A stretch of 17,445 nucleotides of DNA from Pseudolysinimonas_A sp041984585 (GTDB taxonomy: Bacteria > Actinomycetota > Actinomycetes > Actinomycetales > Microbacteriaceae), in NCBI GenBank assembly GCA_041984585.1, contig JBHIXX010000043.1, forward strand, positions 1 to 17,445. Reading direction: 5' to 3'. Below, in pieces: positions 1-7,926 of this stretch. Within the stretch, counting starts at the first letter, position 1. Every line of letters begins with the position of its first letter. Made by a program: the position numbers and the translations under genes. The notes beneath the pieces are model-generated. The model saw only the letters and a program-made list of their open reading frames with translations, was not told where the DNA came from and did no database searches.

Positions 1-2335
1 CGCCTGCGCCCGCGACGACGGCCGCGAGCACGGCCGCCGCGGGCACGTCGGCGGCGACCACGAGCGACAGGTCCTGCGTCGCGGCGGGCAGCGTGCCGAT
101 CGGCTGCGCGGCGATCTCGGTCGCGGAGAGCTCGAGCAGGGCGTCGAGGTCGAGTTCCGCGACGGCGGCGCGGGGCAGGTCGAGCTCGCGCGCGATCGAC
201 GGGCGCAGCTCGCCGGCCACGCCGATCTCGCGGGACTCCCCCGTGACCGTCGTCGCGACCACCCGCGCGGTGCGGCCCGGGTGCAGGGCGGGATGCTCCC
301 CGCGCTCGAACTCGATGTCGACGGCGGCGGCCAGCGCGGCCTGGCGCACCAGGTCGAGCGCGTCGCCGAATCCGAAAGGCACGGCCTTGCGGCCCGGCTG
401 CTTCGGGGTGAGGTCGCCGAGCACGAGCATCGCGACCCGCTGTCGCTCCGGAGGCAGCGTGGCCGTCAGCTCGGCGAGCACCGCATCCGTCGGCTTCTCT
501 CCGCCTGCGGGCAGGTCCGCGGTGCCGTACGCGGTGCCCGGCTCGGGCCGCCAGACGCTGCCGAGCTCGAACAGCTCGAGGTCGAGCAGGCCGCGCGACA
601 GGTTGCGGCGCGCCGTCTCGAGCAGCCCGGGCAGCAGCGAGCGGCGCAGCAGCGGCGCCTGCGGGTCGAGCGCGTTGGCGAGTTCCACGGCCGCCGCGCC
701 CGGCTCGAACATCTCCACCGTCGCCGGCGACAGGAACGGGTAGGCGAGCACCTCGGTGGCCCCGCCCGCCGCGAGCGCCGACGCGATCCGGCGGCGCACG
801 ACCTGCTCGCGGGAGAGGCCGCGTCCCGGGGGCGCCACGGGGAGTTCCGACGGAATGCGGTCGTACCCGGTGATGCGGGCGACCTCTTCGACCAGCCCGG
901 CGGCGTCCACCAGGTCGGTGCGCCACGTCGGCGGGGTGACGAGCCACTCGTCGCCGCCCTCCTTCGCCGACGGGGCCTCGATGGTCGCGCCGATCATCTC
1001 GAGCACGCCGCGCACCTCGTCGTCGGTGTAGGCGACGCCGACGAGGGCGGCGGGGCGCTCCGGCGAGAACCGGATGGCGGCCGGCGCCGCGGTGTCGTCG
1101 AGGATCACGCCGAGCGGGTCGATCGTGCCGCCCGCGAGCTCGACGAGCAGGTCGGCGACGCGCTGCGCCGCGATCCGGCCGAGCTCGGGGTCGACGCCGC
1201 GCTCGAAGCGCTTCGACGCCTCGCTCCACAGCTTGTGGCGACGGGCGGTGCGGGCGATCGACACCGGGTCCCAGTGCGCCGCCTCGATGAGGACGTCGGT
1301 CGAGCTGTCCGAGATCTCGGTGGACGCGCCGCCCATCACGCCGCCGAGCCCGATCGGCCCGGAGTCGTCGGTGACGACGAGGTCCTCGACGTCGAGCTTG
1401 CGCACCTGGTCGTCGAGGGTGGTCACGGTCTCGCCCGCGCGGGCGCGGCGCACGACGATGCCGCCCTGGATCTTCGCCAGGTCGTAGGTGTGGATCGGCT
1501 GGCCCAGTTCGAGCATCACGTAGTTCGAGATGTCGACGGTGAGCGAGATCGACCGGATGCCGGCCAGCTTCAGCCGCGCCACCATGTGCGCAGGCGTCGG
1601 CCGGGCGGGGTCGATCCCCCGCACGACGCGGGCCGCGAAGGCGTCGCAGCCGACCCGACCGCGGATCGGCGCGTCGTCGACCAGCTGCACGGGGTACTCC
1701 CCGTCGGGCTCGGTCACCGTCACGGCGAGCGCCGGGTCGCGGAACGTCGCGCCGGTCGAGTGCGCGTACTCGCGGGCGACGCCGCGCAGCGAGAGCGCGT
1801 AGCCGCGGTCGGGCGTCACGTTGATCTCGACCGCCGCATCCGCCAGCCCCAGCAGCTCGGTGGCGTCGGTGCCGACGGGCACGTCGATGCCGCGCTCGAC
1901 GAGCCGCAGGATGCCGCCGTGCTCGTCGCCGAGCCCCAGCTCCTTCTCCGAGGCGATCATGCCGTCGGAGACGTGGCCGTAGGTCTTGCGCGCCGCGATG
2001 ACGAACGGCTGGTCGGGGGTCGGGCCGGGCAGCGCCGCGCCGGGCAGCGTGACCGCCACCAGGTCGCCCTCGTGGAAGTTGCCGGCGCCGCAGACGATGC
2101 CGCGGGGCTCGGGGTCGCCGACGTCGACCTGGCACCAGCGGATCGTCTTGCCGTTCGACTGCGGCTCTTCGACGAACGACAGCACGCGGCCGACCACGAT
2201 CGGGCCGGTCACGTCGAAGCCGTGGACGGTCTCCTCCTCGAAGCCCACCTTCACGAGGGCCTCGTGCAGGTGCTCGAGGGTCACGTCGTCGGGGAGGTCG
2301 GTCCACTCCCCCAGCCAGCTCACCGGGACGCGCAT
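1..2335 (-). CDS. pheT: Phenylalanine--tRNA ligase beta subunit (3' end cut by window)
   Basis: Beta chain of the cytoplasmic alpha2-beta2 enzyme that charges tRNA-Phe. It binds tRNA and carries the editing site. Reading from an ATG at 2335, the first residues are MRVPVSWLGEW, typical of PheT. An OB-fold tRNA-binding domain follows at about residues 40-155, with the stretch IVCGAGNF. B3/B4 editing and B5 domains follow, with the FERGVD segment near the middle. The frame stays open to base 1, giving about 778 residues of the 830-840 usual for the family. The last visible stretch (PAATQDLSLVV) is the start of the C-terminal FDX-ACB anticodon-binding domain, so only part of that domain is missing. 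The ATG lies one base after the pheS stop (TGAGATG), so the two subunits are translationally coupled. This is an ordinary core gene with no defects seen. Confidence 0.97.
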   Translation of the reverse strand, partial: MRVPVSWLGEWTDLPDDVTLEHLHEALVKVGFEEETVHGFDVTGPIVVGRVLSFVEEPQSNGKTIRWCQVDVGDPEPRGIVCGAGNFHEGDLVAVTLPGAALPGPTPDQPFVIAARKTYGHVSDGMIASEKELGLGDEHGGILRLVERGIDVPVGTDATELLGLADAAVEINVTPDRGYALSLRGVAREYAHSTGATFRDPALAVTVTEPDGEYPVQLVDDAPIRGRVGCDAFAARVVRGIDPARPTPAHMVARLKLAGIRSISLTVDISNYVMLELGQPIHTYDLAKIQGGIVVRRARAGETVTTLDDQVRKLDVEDLVVTDDSGPIGLGGVMGGASTEISDSSTDVLIEAAHWDPVSIARTARRHKLWSEASKRFERGVDPELGRIAAQRVADLLVELAGGTIDPLGVILDDTAAPAAIRFSPERPAALVGVAYTDDEVRGVLEMIGATIEAPSAKEGGDEWLVTPPTWRTDLVDAAGLVEEVARITGYDRIPSELPVAPPGRGLSREQVVRRRIASALAAGGATEVLAYPFLSPATVEMFEPGAAAVELANALDPQAPLLRRSLLPGLLETARRNLSRGLLDLELFELGSVWRPEPGTAYGTADLPAGGEKPTDAVLAELTATLPPERQRVAMLVLGDLTPKQPGRKAVPFGFGDALDLVRQAALAAAVDIEFERGEHPALHPGRTARVVATTVTGESREIGVAGELRPSIARELDLPRAAVAELDLDALLELSATEIAAQPIGTLPAATQDLSLVVAADVPAAAVLAAVVAGAG

Positions 2336-2336
2336 C

Positions 2337-3377
2337 TCAGACCACCATCCCGAACTGCTGCGAGAAGCGCACATCGCCCTCGACCATGTCGCGCATGTCG
2401 TTCATGTCGTTGCGGAACTGCAGCGTGCGCTCGATGCCCATGCCGAAGGCGAAGCCCTGGTACTCGTCGGGGTCGATGCCCGCGCTGCGCAGCACGTTCG
2501 GGTTGACCATGCCGCAGCCGCCCCACTCCACCCAGCGGGCGCCGCCCTTCGCGTTGGGCTGCCACACGTCCATCTCGGCGCTCGGCTCGGTGAACGGGAA
2601 GTAGTTGGGGCGCAGGCGGATCTGCGCGCCCGCGCCGAACATGGCGTGCGCCAGGTGCTCGAGCGTGCCGCGCAGGTGCGCCATCGTCAGGCCGCGGTCG
2701 ATCGCGATGCCCTCGATCTGGTGAAACACCGGGGTGTGGGTGGCATCCAGCTCGTCCTTGCGGAACACCTTGCCGGGCGCGACGACGTATACCGGCAGGT
2801 CGCGCTCGAGCAGCGAGCGGATCTGCACCGGCGAGGTCTGCGTGCGCAGCAGCAGGTGCCGCTCGACGGGCGAGACGAAGAACGTGTCCTGGTCGCCGCG
2901 CGCCGGGTGGTCGGGGTCCATGTTGAGCGCGTCGAAGTTGAACCACTCGTGCTCGAGCTCGGGCCCCTCGGCGACCTCCCAGCCCATCCCGACGAACACG
3001 TCGGACATCTGCTCCATGAGCAGCGACAGCGGATGCCGCGCCCCCTTCCGCCAGCGCGACGGCACGGCGGTGACGTCGACCGCCTCGGCGGCGAGCTGCA
3101 GCTCCTCCTCGGCGGCGAGCACCTCGGCCTCGCGGGCGGCGAACGCCTCGTTCACCCGGCCGCGCGCGCCGCCGATCAGCTTCCCGGCGGTGGCCTTCTG
3201 GTCGGGCGGCACCTGGCGCATCAGCGCGTTCAGCTTCGCCAGGGGCGAGCCGTCGCCGGTGTGGGCGATGCGGGCCGCCTTCAGCGCGCCCGAGTCGGCG
3301 GCCTCCGCGAACGCCGCGAGCGCGGCCTCGACGGCCTCGGCGACGGCGGATTCGGTGATCTCGGTGGGCTCGGACAC
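2337..3377 (-). CDS. pheS: Phenylalanine--tRNA ligase alpha subunit
   Basis: Catalytic class II subunit that activates phenylalanine and transfers it to tRNA-Phe with PheT. An N-terminal coiled-coil arm (about 85 residues) precedes the catalytic core. Class II motif 2 is visible as VFRKDELDATHTPVFHQIEG, and motif 3 as GMGIERTLQFR near the C-terminus. There are two candidate starts. GTG at 3377 gives VSEPTEITES and 346 residues, matching the length and N-terminus I remember for related actinobacterial PheS; a TAGACT hexamer ends 8 nt upstream, which fits leaderless transcription. GTG at 3401 gives eight more residues and has a good Shine-Dalgarno (GGAGG at 3412-3408, 6-nt spacer). I prefer 3377 but the choice is open. 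The gene is followed immediately by pheT. Confidence 0.95.
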   Translation of the reverse strand: MSEPTEITESAVAEAVEAALAAFAEAADSGALKAARIAHTGDGSPLAKLNALMRQVPPDQKATAGKLIGGARGRVNEAFAAREAEVLAAEEELQLAAEAVDVTAVPSRWRKGARHPLSLLMEQMSDVFVGMGWEVAEGPELEHEWFNFDALNMDPDHPARGDQDTFFVSPVERHLLLRTQTSPVQIRSLLERDLPVYVVAPGKVFRKDELDATHTPVFHQIEGIAIDRGLTMAHLRGTLEHLAHAMFGAGAQIRLRPNYFPFTEPSAEMDVWQPNAKGGARWVEWGGCGMVNPNVLRSAGIDPDEYQGFAFGMGIERTLQFRNDMNDMRDMVEGDVRFSQQFGMVV

Positions 3378-3385
3378 GAGTGTCG

Positions 3386-3391
3386 AGTCTA
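3386..3391 (-). promoter_or_regulatory. Candidate -10 hexamer for pheST
   Basis: TAGACT on the minus strand, matching the actinobacterial TANNNT -10 consensus, ends 8 nt before the GTG at 3377. If transcription starts at or near that GTG, pheST has its own leaderless promoter inside the short gap after gluD. No convincing -35 is visible. The hexamer lies inside the coding sequence of the longer pheS alternative. Confidence 0.45.
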
Positions 3392-3444
3392 GTGTCGGCA
3401 CGGGTCGCCTCCGAGACCGGGTGGCGGCGCGGAACCGACTCGCG

Positions 3445-4371
3445 TCAGCGACCCGCCCCCGGCAGTCCCGCGCCCGCGCCCATCCCGGCGTCCGGCACCT
3501 TCGCCATGTCGATCGAGCCGTCGGGATGCACCCCGCGCCGCGGAATGCGCGGCCGCCCCGCCCCCGGGCCGGTGCGCCGCGCGACGATCCGGGCCACCCA
3601 CGACAGCAGAAGGTTGAGGGTCAGATAGATGATCAGCACGACGAAGAACAGCGTGAAGAAGTAACGGTTGCCGAAGAAGTTCGAGAGGCTGCGCACCGTG
3701 TTGAGCAGCTCGTCGTAGCTGATGATGTAGGCGATCGCGGTGTCCTTCAGGAGCACCACGAGCTGGGCGATGATGATCGGCAGCATGTTGCGGGCCGCCT
3801 GCGGGAACTCGATCGACAGGCGCGTACTCAGCGGTGTCAGCCCGATCGTGAGCCCCGCCTCCCGCTGGCCCTTCGGGAGCGCGGCGATGCCGGAGCGCAG
3901 GATCTCGCCGATGATCGCGCCGTTGTAGATGCCGAGGGCGACGACGCCCGCCACATACGACGACGTCGCGAACACCAGGAAGATGAACAGCATCATCAGC
4001 AGCACCGGCATGCCGCGGAAGAACTCGAGCACGACGGTCACCGGGAGGCGCACCCACGCGGTGCGCGCCGTGCGCCCGAAGGAGAACAGCACGCCGATCA
4101 CGATCGCGAGCACCGCCCCGGCGCCGGCCATCGCGAGCGTGCCGAGCAGGGCGCTGCCGAGCCGTCGCCAGACGGCGACGTCGAGCAGGATGTCCCAGCG
4201 GCTCGGGTCGAGCAGCGACGGCTGCTCCGCCCCGGCCGCCGTGATCCGCGGGCTCGCCAGCTGCACGGCCAACCACGCCGCACCGGCGATGAGCAGAGCG
4301 ATCACCACGACCGACACGATGCGGGCGGTGCGTCGGGCGCGAGGACCGGGCGCGTCGTAGAGCACGCTCAT
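3445..4371 (-). CDS. gluD: Amino-acid ABC transporter permease, GluD-like
   Basis: Second membrane subunit of a polar amino-acid uptake ABC transporter (HisM/GluD family), working with GluC, the ATPase GluA and the lipoprotein GluB. It is 308 residues long, with an N-terminal membrane segment (about 18-40) and a binding-protein-dependent transport domain from about residue 75. The EAA loop that docks onto the ATPase is visible as EAGLTIGLTP. The gene starts at an ATG overlapping the gluC stop by four bases (ATGA), so it is translationally coupled and last in the operon. After the last membrane segment there is a hydrophilic tail of about 45 residues, rich in Arg, Gly and Pro, that looks dispensable for transport. 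Glutamate as substrate is inferred from resemblance to the corynebacterial gluABCD system; another polar amino acid is possible. Confidence 0.88.
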   Translation of the reverse strand: MSVLYDAPGPRARRTARIVSVVVIALLIAGAAWLAVQLASPRITAAGAEQPSLLDPSRWDILLDVAVWRRLGSALLGTLAMAGAGAVLAIVIGVLFSFGRTARTAWVRLPVTVVLEFFRGMPVLLMMLFIFLVFATSSYVAGVVALGIYNGAIIGEILRSGIAALPKGQREAGLTIGLTPLSTRLSIEFPQAARNMLPIIIAQLVVLLKDTAIAYIISYDELLNTVRSLSNFFGNRYFFTLFFVVLIIYLTLNLLLSWVARIVARRTGPGAGRPRIPRRGVHPDGSIDMAKVPDAGMGAGAGLPGAGR

Positions 4372-5036
4372 CGCAGCACCGCCACCCGCTTCTCGACGAC
4401 GGCCGCGACGCGGCCGAGGGTGATCGTGACCACGAGGTAGAACACGGCGACCCCGAGGAGGATCGAGATGACCTCGTCACCGCGGATGTTGATGACCGTG
4501 CGGCTCGACGCGATGAGTTCGACGACGAAGAACCCGCCCGCGATCGAGGTGTTCTTGGTGAGCGCGATCAGCACGTTGATGATCGGCGGGATCGTCATCC
4601 GGACCGCCTGGGGCAGGATCACGAAGCCGAGCGTCTGGCCGAAGCGCAGGCCGATGCTGCGGGCCGCCTCGGCCTGGCCGACCGGGATGCCGTTGATGCC
4701 CGAGCGGACGGCCTCGGCGATGAACGGCGCCGTGTAGGCGGTCAGGCCGATGCAGGCGAGCGCGAAGAAGGTGTCCTGCGACGACAGCCCCGGGAAGCGG
4801 ACCCCCAGGTACGGGAGCATGAACGCGCACCCGAACAGCACGAGCGTAAGCGGGATGTTGCGGAAGATCTCGGTGTAGACGGTGCCGATCGCACGGAGCG
4901 GGGCGACCGGTGAGACCCGGAACCCGGCGACCACGATGCCGACGGCCAGCGCGCCGACGCCCGAGATCGCGAGCAGCGACAGGGTGCGGAGGAATCCGGC
5001 CCACAGGATGTCGAAGTTCTCGAAGACGGCGTCCAC
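4368..5036 (-). CDS. gluC: Amino-acid ABC transporter permease, GluC-like
   Basis: First membrane subunit of the uptake system, 222 residues, with hydrophobic segments spread over its whole length. The family signature PYTEIFRNIPL appears here as VYTEIFRNIPLTLVLF (about residues 53-68). The EAA loop reads EAVRSGINGIPVGQAEAARS and contacts the ATPase. The start is a GTG at 5036 preceded by a strong AGGAGG on the minus strand, a few bases upstream. It overlaps gluD by four bases and lies 125 bp downstream of gluB, with a strong hairpin in that gap, so permease expression is probably lower than that of the binding protein. Substrate specificity cannot be read from this subunit. Confidence 0.9.
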   Translation of the reverse strand: MDAVFENFDILWAGFLRTLSLLAISGVGALAVGIVVAGFRVSPVAPLRAIGTVYTEIFRNIPLTLVLFGCAFMLPYLGVRFPGLSSQDTFFALACIGLTAYTAPFIAEAVRSGINGIPVGQAEAARSIGLRFGQTLGFVILPQAVRMTIPPIINVLIALTKNTSIAGGFFVVELIASSRTVINIRGDEVISILLGVAVFYLVVTITLGRVAAVVEKRVAVLR

Positions 5037-5118
5037 GGTCCTCCTCTCGGGTCGCGGTCGGTCGGGTGGAACGGTCCGGGCACGGAATGGTCGGTCGGTC
5101 CCGGCGCCCGTCGGGCGG

Positions 5119-5151
5119 GGGTGGGGCCGGGCTCACGGCCCGGCCCCACCC
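5119..5151 (-). terminator. Intercistronic hairpin between gluB and gluC
   Basis: A perfect 14-bp inverted repeat (arms 5119-5132 and 5138-5151, 5-nt loop) begins 10 nt after the gluB stop codon. There is no T-run after it. In this position it most likely acts as a partial terminator or as a 3'-end stabiliser of the gluB message, raising binding protein over permeases. It is not a complete stop if gluC and gluD depend on the gluA promoter. Confidence 0.75.
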
Positions 5152-5161
5152 GATCATCCGA

Positions 5162-6049
5162 TCAGTAGCGGTCGACCACCGGCGGCTCCGGCAGCGGCAG
5201 CTCGGTGCCCGCCGTCGCCTCCCATGCGGCATCCCACGAGCCGTCGGCGTAGATCGCCTCGAGCACGTCGTTGATCCACATGCGGAAGTCGGTGTCGTCG
5301 AGCGCCAGCCCGATGCCGTACGGCTCCGCGGTGAACGGGTTGCCGACCACCTCGAACTCGCCGCCGCTGTTGGCCGCGAGGCCCGCCAGGATGACGTTGT
5401 CGGTCGTCACCGCGACGGCCGTGCCGGTGCGCAGCGGCTCCAGGCAGTCGGAGTAGCCCGCCGCCTCGAGGATGTTGTCGGTGTACTCGGAGATGTTCGC
5501 CAGCGACGTCGAGCCGCTCACGGTGCAGACCGTGGCGTCGGGGTTGTCGGCGAAGAACTCCGGCCCCTCGATGCCCTCCGGGTTCCCGGCCGCGACCAGG
5601 ATGTCCTGACCGGCCTCGTAGTACGGCCCGGCGAACGAGACGACCTCCTTGCGGGTGTCGTTGATCGTGTAGGTGGCGATCACGATGTCGACCGTCCCCG
5701 CCTCGATGAACGGCTCGCGGTTGGCGGACACCGTCTCGACCCACTCGATGGAGCCCTCGTCGATGCCGAGCTGCGCGGCGATCAGCTTGCCGATCTCCAC
5801 GTCGAAGCCCTCGGGGTCGCCGCTGGGGCCCTCGAGGCCGAACAGCGGCTGGTCGAACTTGGTGCCGATGGTGATGGTGCCCGCCTCGGCGAGCGCGGCC
5901 ATCGTGGTCCCGTCCTCGTACGGGACCATCTCCATCATGTCGTCGTCGCCGTCCCCGGTGGTCGGGGCGTCGGAGTCGACGCAGCCGGTGAGCGCGAGAG
6001 CGCCGATGGCGACGGCCGCGACGGCCAGTGACCCAGTGCGGAATCTCAT
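5162..6049 (-). CDS. gluB: Amino-acid ABC transporter substrate-binding lipoprotein, GluB-like
   Basis: Extracytoplasmic solute receptor of the operon, 295 residues. The ATG at 6049 has an ideal AGGAGG at 6060-6055 with a 5-nt spacer. The open frame extends further upstream, but that extension is only the gluA gene read out of frame. The N-terminus is a lipoprotein signal: MRFRTG, a hydrophobic stretch, then the lipobox LTGC with the lipidated cysteine at residue 23, followed by an acidic linker (about 24-40). The mature part is a family 3 solute-binding fold: FGLEGPSGDPEGFDVEIGKLIA near the start, then FIEAGTVDIVIATYTINDTRKEVVSFAGPYY, typical of glutamate/polar amino-acid receptors. It lies between gluA and gluC, with a hairpin directly downstream. 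Confidence 0.92.
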   Translation of the reverse strand: MRFRTGSLAVAAVAIGALALTGCVDSDAPTTGDGDDDMMEMVPYEDGTTMAALAEAGTITIGTKFDQPLFGLEGPSGDPEGFDVEIGKLIAAQLGIDEGSIEWVETVSANREPFIEAGTVDIVIATYTINDTRKEVVSFAGPYYEAGQDILVAAGNPEGIEGPEFFADNPDATVCTVSGSTSLANISEYTDNILEAAGYSDCLEPLRTGTAVAVTTDNVILAGLAANSGGEFEVVGNPFTAEPYGIGLALDDTDFRMWINDVLEAIYADGSWDAAWEATAGTELPLPEPPVVDRY

Positions 6050-6081
6050 GGTTTCCTCCTTGGTGTGGGTTCCCCCACCGA

Positions 6082-6819
6082 TCAATGGGTGAGGATCTTG
6101 GACAGGAAGTCGCGCGCCCGCGGGCTCTGCGCCTTCGTGAAGAACTGCTCGGGCGGGGCCTCTTCGACGATCTCGCCGTCGGCCATGAACACCACCCGGT
6201 TCGCCGCCTTGCGCGCGAAGCCCATCTCGTGGGTGACGACGACCATCGTCATCCCCTCGGAGGCGAGCTCGACCATGACGTCGAGCACCTCGTTGATCAT
6301 CTCCGGATCGAGCGCCGATGTCGGCTCGTCGAGGAGCATGAGCTTCGGCTCCATCGCGAGCGACCGGGCGATCGCGACACGCTGCTGCTGACCGCCGGAG
6401 AGCTGCGCCGGCATCTTGTCGGCCTGGTCGGCGACGCCGACCCGGTCCAGGAGCTCGCGCGCCCGCGCCTCGGCCTTCGCCTTCGGCAGCCGGCGCACCT
6501 TCATCGGACCCAGCGTGACGTTCTGCAGCACCGTCTTGTGCGCGAACAGGTTGAACGACTGGAACACCATGCCGACGTCGGCCCGCAGCCGCGCGAGTGC
6601 CCGGCCCTCCTCGGGCAACGGCACCCCGTCGATCGTGATCGTGCCCGAATCGATCGTCTCCAGGCGGTTGATCGCGCGGCACAGGGTCGACTTGCCCGAC
6701 CCCGACGGGCCGATCACGACCACGACCTCCCCGCGGCCGACCGTGGTGGTGATGTCCTTCAGCACGTGCAGATCACCGAAATGCTTGTCGACGTGGTCGA
6801 GGACGACGAGCGGCTCCAT
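6082..6819 (-). CDS. gluA: Amino-acid ABC transporter ATPase, GluA-like
   Basis: Cytoplasmic ATPase that powers the GluCD channel, 245 residues from the ATG at 6819. All nucleotide-binding motifs are intact: Walker A GPSGSGKST (37-45), Q-loop glutamine at 87, signature LSGGQQQR (140-147), Walker B LMLLDEP with Glu165, and the switch histidine in VVVTHE (197). It belongs to the polar amino-acid subgroup (GlnQ/GluA). The frame extends to a TTG at 6867, but the ATG is preferred because family members begin a few residues before LDHVDKHFG, and the extension overlaps a GC-rich hairpin. The ribosome-binding site is weak (GAGG very close to the ATG). It is the first gene of the operon; gluB follows after 32 bp. 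Confidence 0.93.
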   Translation of the reverse strand: MEPLVVLDHVDKHFGDLHVLKDITTTVGRGEVVVVIGPSGSGKSTLCRAINRLETIDSGTITIDGVPLPEEGRALARLRADVGMVFQSFNLFAHKTVLQNVTLGPMKVRRLPKAKAEARARELLDRVGVADQADKMPAQLSGGQQQRVAIARSLAMEPKLMLLDEPTSALDPEMINEVLDVMVELASEGMTMVVVTHEMGFARKAANRVVFMADGEIVEEAPPEQFFTKAQSPRARDFLSKILTH

Positions 6820-6831
6820 CACCTCAGTCAA

Positions 6832-6858
6832 CCTGTCCCCCGACCGGGGGTCAACAGG
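6832..6858 (-). promoter_or_regulatory. GC-rich inverted repeat in the gluA leader
   Basis: CCTGT / ACAGG outer arms and CCCCCG / CGGGGG inner arms form an imperfect palindrome with a 3-nt bulge, ending 12 nt before the gluA ATG. A TACGGT hexamer at 6872-6867 could be a -10 box that would place the transcript start just before the repeat. It could be a 5'-terminal RNA hairpin or an operator for a repressor; the sequence does not decide. Confidence 0.45.
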
Positions 6859-6897
6859 TCGTTCCAACCGTAATCAGGCCGAAACCTGCGGCTCCGG

Positions 6898-7698
6898 TCA
6901 GACCGACGTGCGCTGCGCGAAGGCCGACTCGTAGAGGCAGACGGATGCGGCGGTGGCCAGGTTCAGCGACTCGGCGTGCCCGTAGATGGGCAGCTTCACG
7001 ACGTGGTCGACCAGCTCGAGGTCGGCATCGTCGAGCCCGTGCGCCTCGTTGCCGAACAGCCACGCCGTGGGTGCGGCCAGCAGGTCGCGCACCTCGGGCA
7101 GGTCGCGGCCCTTCACGTCGGCCGCCACCACCTGCAGGCCGGCGGCCCGCGCGGCGGCGACCGCGTCGGCGAGCGTGCCGTGCTGGGCGATCGGCACGTG
7201 GAAGATCGACCCCGTGGTCGACCGCACGACCTTCGGGTTGTAGGCGTCGACGGCGTCGCCGGTGAGCACGACCGCGTCGGCGCCGGTGGCATCCGCGGCC
7301 CGGATGACGGTGCCCGCGTTGCCGGGGTCGCGCACCTCGTGCAGGATCGCGACCAGCTTCGGGGCGCCAGCGAGCAGCTCGTCGGCGGCCGCCGGGAACT
7401 GCCGGCACACGGCGACGACGCCCTGCGGGGTCACCGTGTCGGCCATCGCGTCGATGACCTGCTCCGAGGCGGTCTCGACGTCGACGCCGCCGTCGACGGC
7501 GGCCTGCACGATGTCGGTGTAGCGCTCGAGCGCGGCCGGGGTCAGATACAGCTCGACGACCAGCTCGTAGTGGAAGGCGAGCGCCTCGGCGACCGCCTGC
7601 GGCCCCTCCACCAGGAACAGCCCGGTCTTGGCGCGCGCCGAGCGCTTCGCCAGCTTGTGCACCGCGCGCACGCGGGGCGAGCGCGGGTTGTCGATCAT
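6898..7698 (-). CDS. SpoU/TrmH-family RNA 2'-O-methyltransferase
   Basis: Putative SAM-dependent ribose methyltransferase acting on rRNA or tRNA, 266 residues. The N-terminal part (about 1-100) looks like the substrate-binding domain of the family, with FLVEGPQAVAEAL at 28-40. The C-terminal SPOUT knot carries its three motifs: NAGTVIRAAD (127-136), LFGNEAHGLDD (213-223) and the knot IYGHAESLNLATAASVCLYE (237-256). The exact target nucleotide cannot be predicted. The start is the ATG at 7698, right after a TAGAGT hexamer with a 7-nt spacer, so it is probably leaderless; no Shine-Dalgarno is visible. Related genomes usually place this gene between rplT and pheS. Here the transporter operon lies on its pheS side and a foreign-looking gene on its rplT side. 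Confidence 0.92.
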   Translation of the reverse strand: MIDNPRSPRVRAVHKLAKRSARAKTGLFLVEGPQAVAEALAFHYELVVELYLTPAALERYTDIVQAAVDGGVDVETASEQVIDAMADTVTPQGVVAVCRQFPAAADELLAGAPKLVAILHEVRDPGNAGTVIRAADATGADAVVLTGDAVDAYNPKVVRSTTGSIFHVPIAQHGTLADAVAAARAAGLQVVAADVKGRDLPEVRDLLAAPTAWLFGNEAHGLDDADLELVDHVVKLPIYGHAESLNLATAASVCLYESAFAQRTSV

Positions 7699-7705
7699 GG
7701 CCAGA

Positions 7706-7711
7706 ACTCTA
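7706..7711 (-). promoter_or_regulatory. Candidate -10 hexamer, leaderless methyltransferase gene
   Basis: TAGAGT on the minus strand ends 7 nt before the ATG at 7698, the distance expected between a -10 box and a transcription start. No ribosome-binding site lies between them and no clear -35 is seen. Confidence 0.5.
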
Positions 7712-7926
7712 CGACCGGCGGGGGAAACTCCCGGTGAACAGCCGCGGAGGGCCGTCGAACCGACCACTTGGCGTTCGCAGTTTGTTGTCGCTAAGAGCCA
7801 GATAGGGCAAGGCACGGTCGTGTCACGCAGGTTGCGTCTCGAACCGCGGCCCCGCGTGCTCGCCCGGAAGACGAGACAAGGGCAGCAATCACGCCCGCAC
7901 GAGCTTCGTTCCACGAGGATGGGCAA

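Noticed and set aside
281..2506. A 741-codon plus-strand open frame
   Set aside because: It is the antisense of pheT, whose translation shows clear family motifs. The plus-strand protein is low-complexity Arg/Ala/His with no recognisable domain.
3378..3444. A T-box element upstream of pheST
   Set aside because: The gap after gluD is too short, and no T-box sequence or specifier stem is visible.
5162..6682. A long GluB reading with an N-terminal extension of about 210 residues
   Set aside because: The extension is gluA out of frame. The lipoprotein signal and AGGAGG site fix the start at 6049.
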